Source of the DNA: Prorocentrum cordatum
Lineage: Eukaryota; Sar; Dinophyceae; Prorocentrales; Prorocentraceae
DNA length: 64,000 nucleotides
Assembly (NCBI GenBank): GCA_963575745.1
Contig: CAUYUJ010016160.1
Span: forward strand, 539,178-603,177
Reading direction: 5' to 3'
This document shows, one piece after another, positions 61,820-64,000 of the stretch. Under the pieces are notes generated by a model that was given only the letters and a program-made list of their open reading frames with translations, had not been told where the DNA came from and made no database searches. The translations under genes were made by a program, and so were the position numbers. Position 1 is the first letter of the stretch, and each line of letters begins with the position of its first letter.

Positions 61820-62825
61820 AGGCTGGCATGGGAGGCCCCCACGAGTTGCCACCGAAGGATACTCATGACGCGGCTGGCCTGGGCGAAGTCTGGATACGCA
61901 TGGCCAGATAACTTTGCAGCGCTCAGCAGTGTAGACCAGGCTTCCGCACGTGCATCCAGCAGGTTGCCCCTGGATGTCCAGGGCGTGCATCCACATATGC
62001 ATGCTTCCAGTAACCTGGCAGGTATGTCATCGGAGCTCCAGGTTTAAGAGACCGCCACAAGGAGCGCAAATGATATGGTTCGGCCTCTCACTCCTCGGCG
62101 GAAGATTGAGGAAAGTCCACCTTCTGCAAGGCAGCTCCAGGGGAGCCCGTAAAACTCCCCATGATCTCCAGCATCATCAAAGTACAGCAGTCGACGATCC
62201 CGAGCCTGTGGATGCATGGTGTTTTGGTTTTTTCAAGGAGGAAAGACCACTCCGACCTCCACAAGTGGCGTTTGCGGAACAGCCCCGGGCGCTTGGTCAA
62301 CAGCACTGCCTTGCTCGCTTCCCTCCCTGTGTGAGTTTACGAATGAGCTTCGCGGGTCGGGGGATCTGTTACCCCCTGGCGCGTAACGGTCGTTGCCCGC
62401 CCTCCCCCCCAGGTAATTGCAACACTCGTGCGCGGGGGGGGGGCTGGGGGAAATGAGAAGCGGCGCCAACACCACCGGGGGACCACCTCCAGCGAGGAGG
62501 TCGACGATGCCTCCCCGAGCTGAGGATCGGAGATGTCTCGAGCGAGAGGGGGGCGAGGGGCCACACCACCAGGGGCACCCCTCCCGGGCTTCTTTCGGTG
62601 GTGCCGTCCCTGGTGGTGTCGGTGTCCTTTTCCGTGCTCCTATAGGGGGGAGGGGCTGGACCCCCCCCTCCCACATGCATGCGTGACCGTTGCTCGGGGC
62701 CTCCCCCCCTTCTGGGTACACGACCGTTGCCGGAATGTGCATCAGAATCTTAGCGAAGGACCCCGCCATATCCGATTGTCAGCACCGCAAGGCAGTCGGG
62801 ACGGAGGAGAGGGGGGGGAGCTCCC
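61820..62825. other. Unassigned sequence
   Basis: Short interrupted frames on both strands, a poly-G/poly-C-rich block (62400-62450) and repeats of CCACCAGGGGCACC type (62560-62620). No gene can be supported. Confidence 0.4.
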
Positions 62826-62829
62826 CCAT

Positions 62830-63150
62830 CATGGGGCCACGAAGCGTGTGAGGGGTGTGCCGAAACGGGCGTGACGCACGCCCAGATGTGGACGGTGCCT
62901 CTGGGGCCTTGCGTGGAGCTCCCCTATGGGCCACGAAGCGTGCGAGAGGTGTGCCGAAACGGGCGTGGCGCCTACATGAAAAATGTGGGCGGTGCCTCTG
63001 GGGCTTTTCGGGGGGGCCTCATTTGGGGCCACGATACGTGTGAGGGGTGTGCCGACATGGGCGTTGCGCCCACACGTGGACGGTGCCTCGGGGACCTTTT
63101 GTGGAGCTCCTTTTGGGGCCACGAAGCATGTGAGGGGTGTGCCGACATAT
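62830..63150. repeat. Satellite of about 95 bp, three and a half units
   Basis: Units start GGGGCCACGAAGCGTGTGAG near 62833, 62928, 63024 and 63114 and continue GGTGTGCCGAAACGGGCGTG, CGGTGCCTCTGGGG and GTGGAGCTCC. Minus-strand frames with repeated VGTPLTRFVAP come from it. Confidence 0.8.
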
Positions 63151-63849
63151 GCATGCGGAAGGCTGGGTCTTTCACGCGGCGGCCCCAAGACATAACGAAT
63201 CAAATGAGCATATCAAACCATAATTTGCGTGCTTATGCGGCTACGGCCGCCTTCTCGCGTTGTGTCATGCGAACAGCCAGCGCCTCCATCCCTGCTGTCG
63301 GGATTAGGCGCACGCTCGCAGGCGCGGAGGCGGGACCAGAAGGCGCTGCTGGCAGTAGCACAAACTTTGTTGAGACACGACAAGTGGTGCCAGATCCCGC
63401 AACAATAATTTCCTCACATATGAAATGAGGATGAAGACCCTGGCGAATTCGCTTGAGAGCGCCTCTGCCACACGGTCCTGGCTCATCATCGCACCGACCA
63501 GCAAGCCTGAAGCACCGCTCACCACAACGGAACCATACAGGTGGCGCACATTGGCTGGTCTGGCGAAGTGTGGTGCACAGGAGGGTGGCCACGCTCGCTC
63601 TCAGCTCCTTGCACTCGACGGATGGCCGTGTGTGAGCCTTTGCACCCAAGCACCGGCCTCCCGTCACCGTCGGCAACAATTCAACCCTTGCTGCATGGAG
63701 CCACACTCTCCAGATCAGCTTCCCCCCCGGGGTCCCGAGGGTCCAGGACGACCCATTCATGCCAGTCTGGACACGCTGGGGTGGCAACCGAGGTCCCAAA
63801 GGGTCCCCGACGGAACTCGAGTTTCAGGAAACAGGAGAGCACAGCATCA

Positions 63850-64000
63850 TATTGAACCCAGCTTTCGGAGCAGAGCAACATCAGTGTCAAACTGCTCAAG
63901 CTCCTTGGGAGCAAGGCTAGGGTGCAAACTCATGGCATGCTTCGCCAATCGGTCGCCGTCGGCATTACCCAAAACTATCTTGCGCTCATGAGGTGGAAGC
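63850..64000 (-). pseudogene. C-terminal edge of an RNase H-type retroelement polyprotein, partial
   Basis: The minus strand enters from the right edge reading HERKIVLGNADGDRLAKHAM and then SLHPSLAPKELEQFDTDVAL, stopping at TGA near 63855. The GNxxxDxLAK string is typical of the last catalytic segment of retroelement RNase H, and the following HPxxxPxELxxFxxD resembles the linker after it. The upstream part lies outside the window. Downstream frames (63233-63799) look non-coding or decayed. Confidence 0.5.

Noticed and set aside
62829-63203. Repeat protein with VGTPLTRFVAP units
   Set aside because: It follows a 95-bp satellite whose units drift in frame; there is no start or independent coding sign.

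Overview
The window is nuclear DNA of a eukaryote, almost certainly a GC-rich core dinoflagellate. The main evidence is a perfect 22-nt dinoflagellate spliced leader (DinoSL) at 34318-34339, fused to a gene copy, and two decayed leaders upstream of a tandem gene pair. Other signs agree: many short exons with irregular intron edges, KKPA/KRPA-type nuclear protein sequence, near-identical tandem genes, and a very high load of microsatellites, minisatellites and short inverted-repeat elements. I recognise no rRNA, tRNA, CRISPR or bacterial operon. The species cannot be named from the sequence; a Prorocentrum-like genome would fit.

Layout. 1-12.7 kb (+ strand): three interrupted genes. They are an unrecognised Lys/Ala-rich-tailed gene (833-4591, broken by a 19-bp duplication), a second gene (about 5.04-7.05 kb) followed by an 85-codon ORF (7413-7670), and a clear coiled-coil gene of about 11 exons (9234-12661). 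Their introns are full of CAT, GAT, GTA, GGA and TA repeats. 14.56-16.85 kb: a three-exon gene for a 623-aa protein with features of a DDE-type transposase; its two introns are inverted-repeat elements, and the first looks like an introner. 17.5-26 kb: a small P/K-rich ORF, then mostly repeats, satellites and gene scraps. 26.8-32.1 kb: an apparently intact non-LTR retrotransposon (endonuclease, G-patch, reverse transcriptase, zinc fingers, plus a second overlapping ORF) ending in an (ATATC)n tail.

32-52 kb: a dense field of short terminal-inverted-repeat (TIR) elements of at least nine families, several with clear target-site duplications (TSDs) and two with unusually long ones (26 and 23 bp), among exon-like scraps. 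Inside it, 34303-34788 is a textbook processed retrogene: 16-bp TSD, spliced leader, intact 65-aa zinc-finger ORF, short A tract, the same 16-bp TSD. 52.6-54.4 kb (- strand): a decayed retroelement polyprotein with an RNase H domain; related fragments lie at 43.46-43.96 kb (+) and at the right edge (-). 57.9-61.2 kb: two almost identical genes for a small secreted helical protein, each preceded by a decayed spliced leader. The rest is satellite or unassigned sequence.

Taken together, the window shows several stages of one process. An intact LINE carries the enzymes expected to copy mRNA, a trans-spliced mRNA copy has landed in the genome with its leader and TSD, a duplicated gene pair retains older leader relics, and short TIR elements have landed in genes and appear to be removed as introns. 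The exon models are hand-read and lack transcript support.
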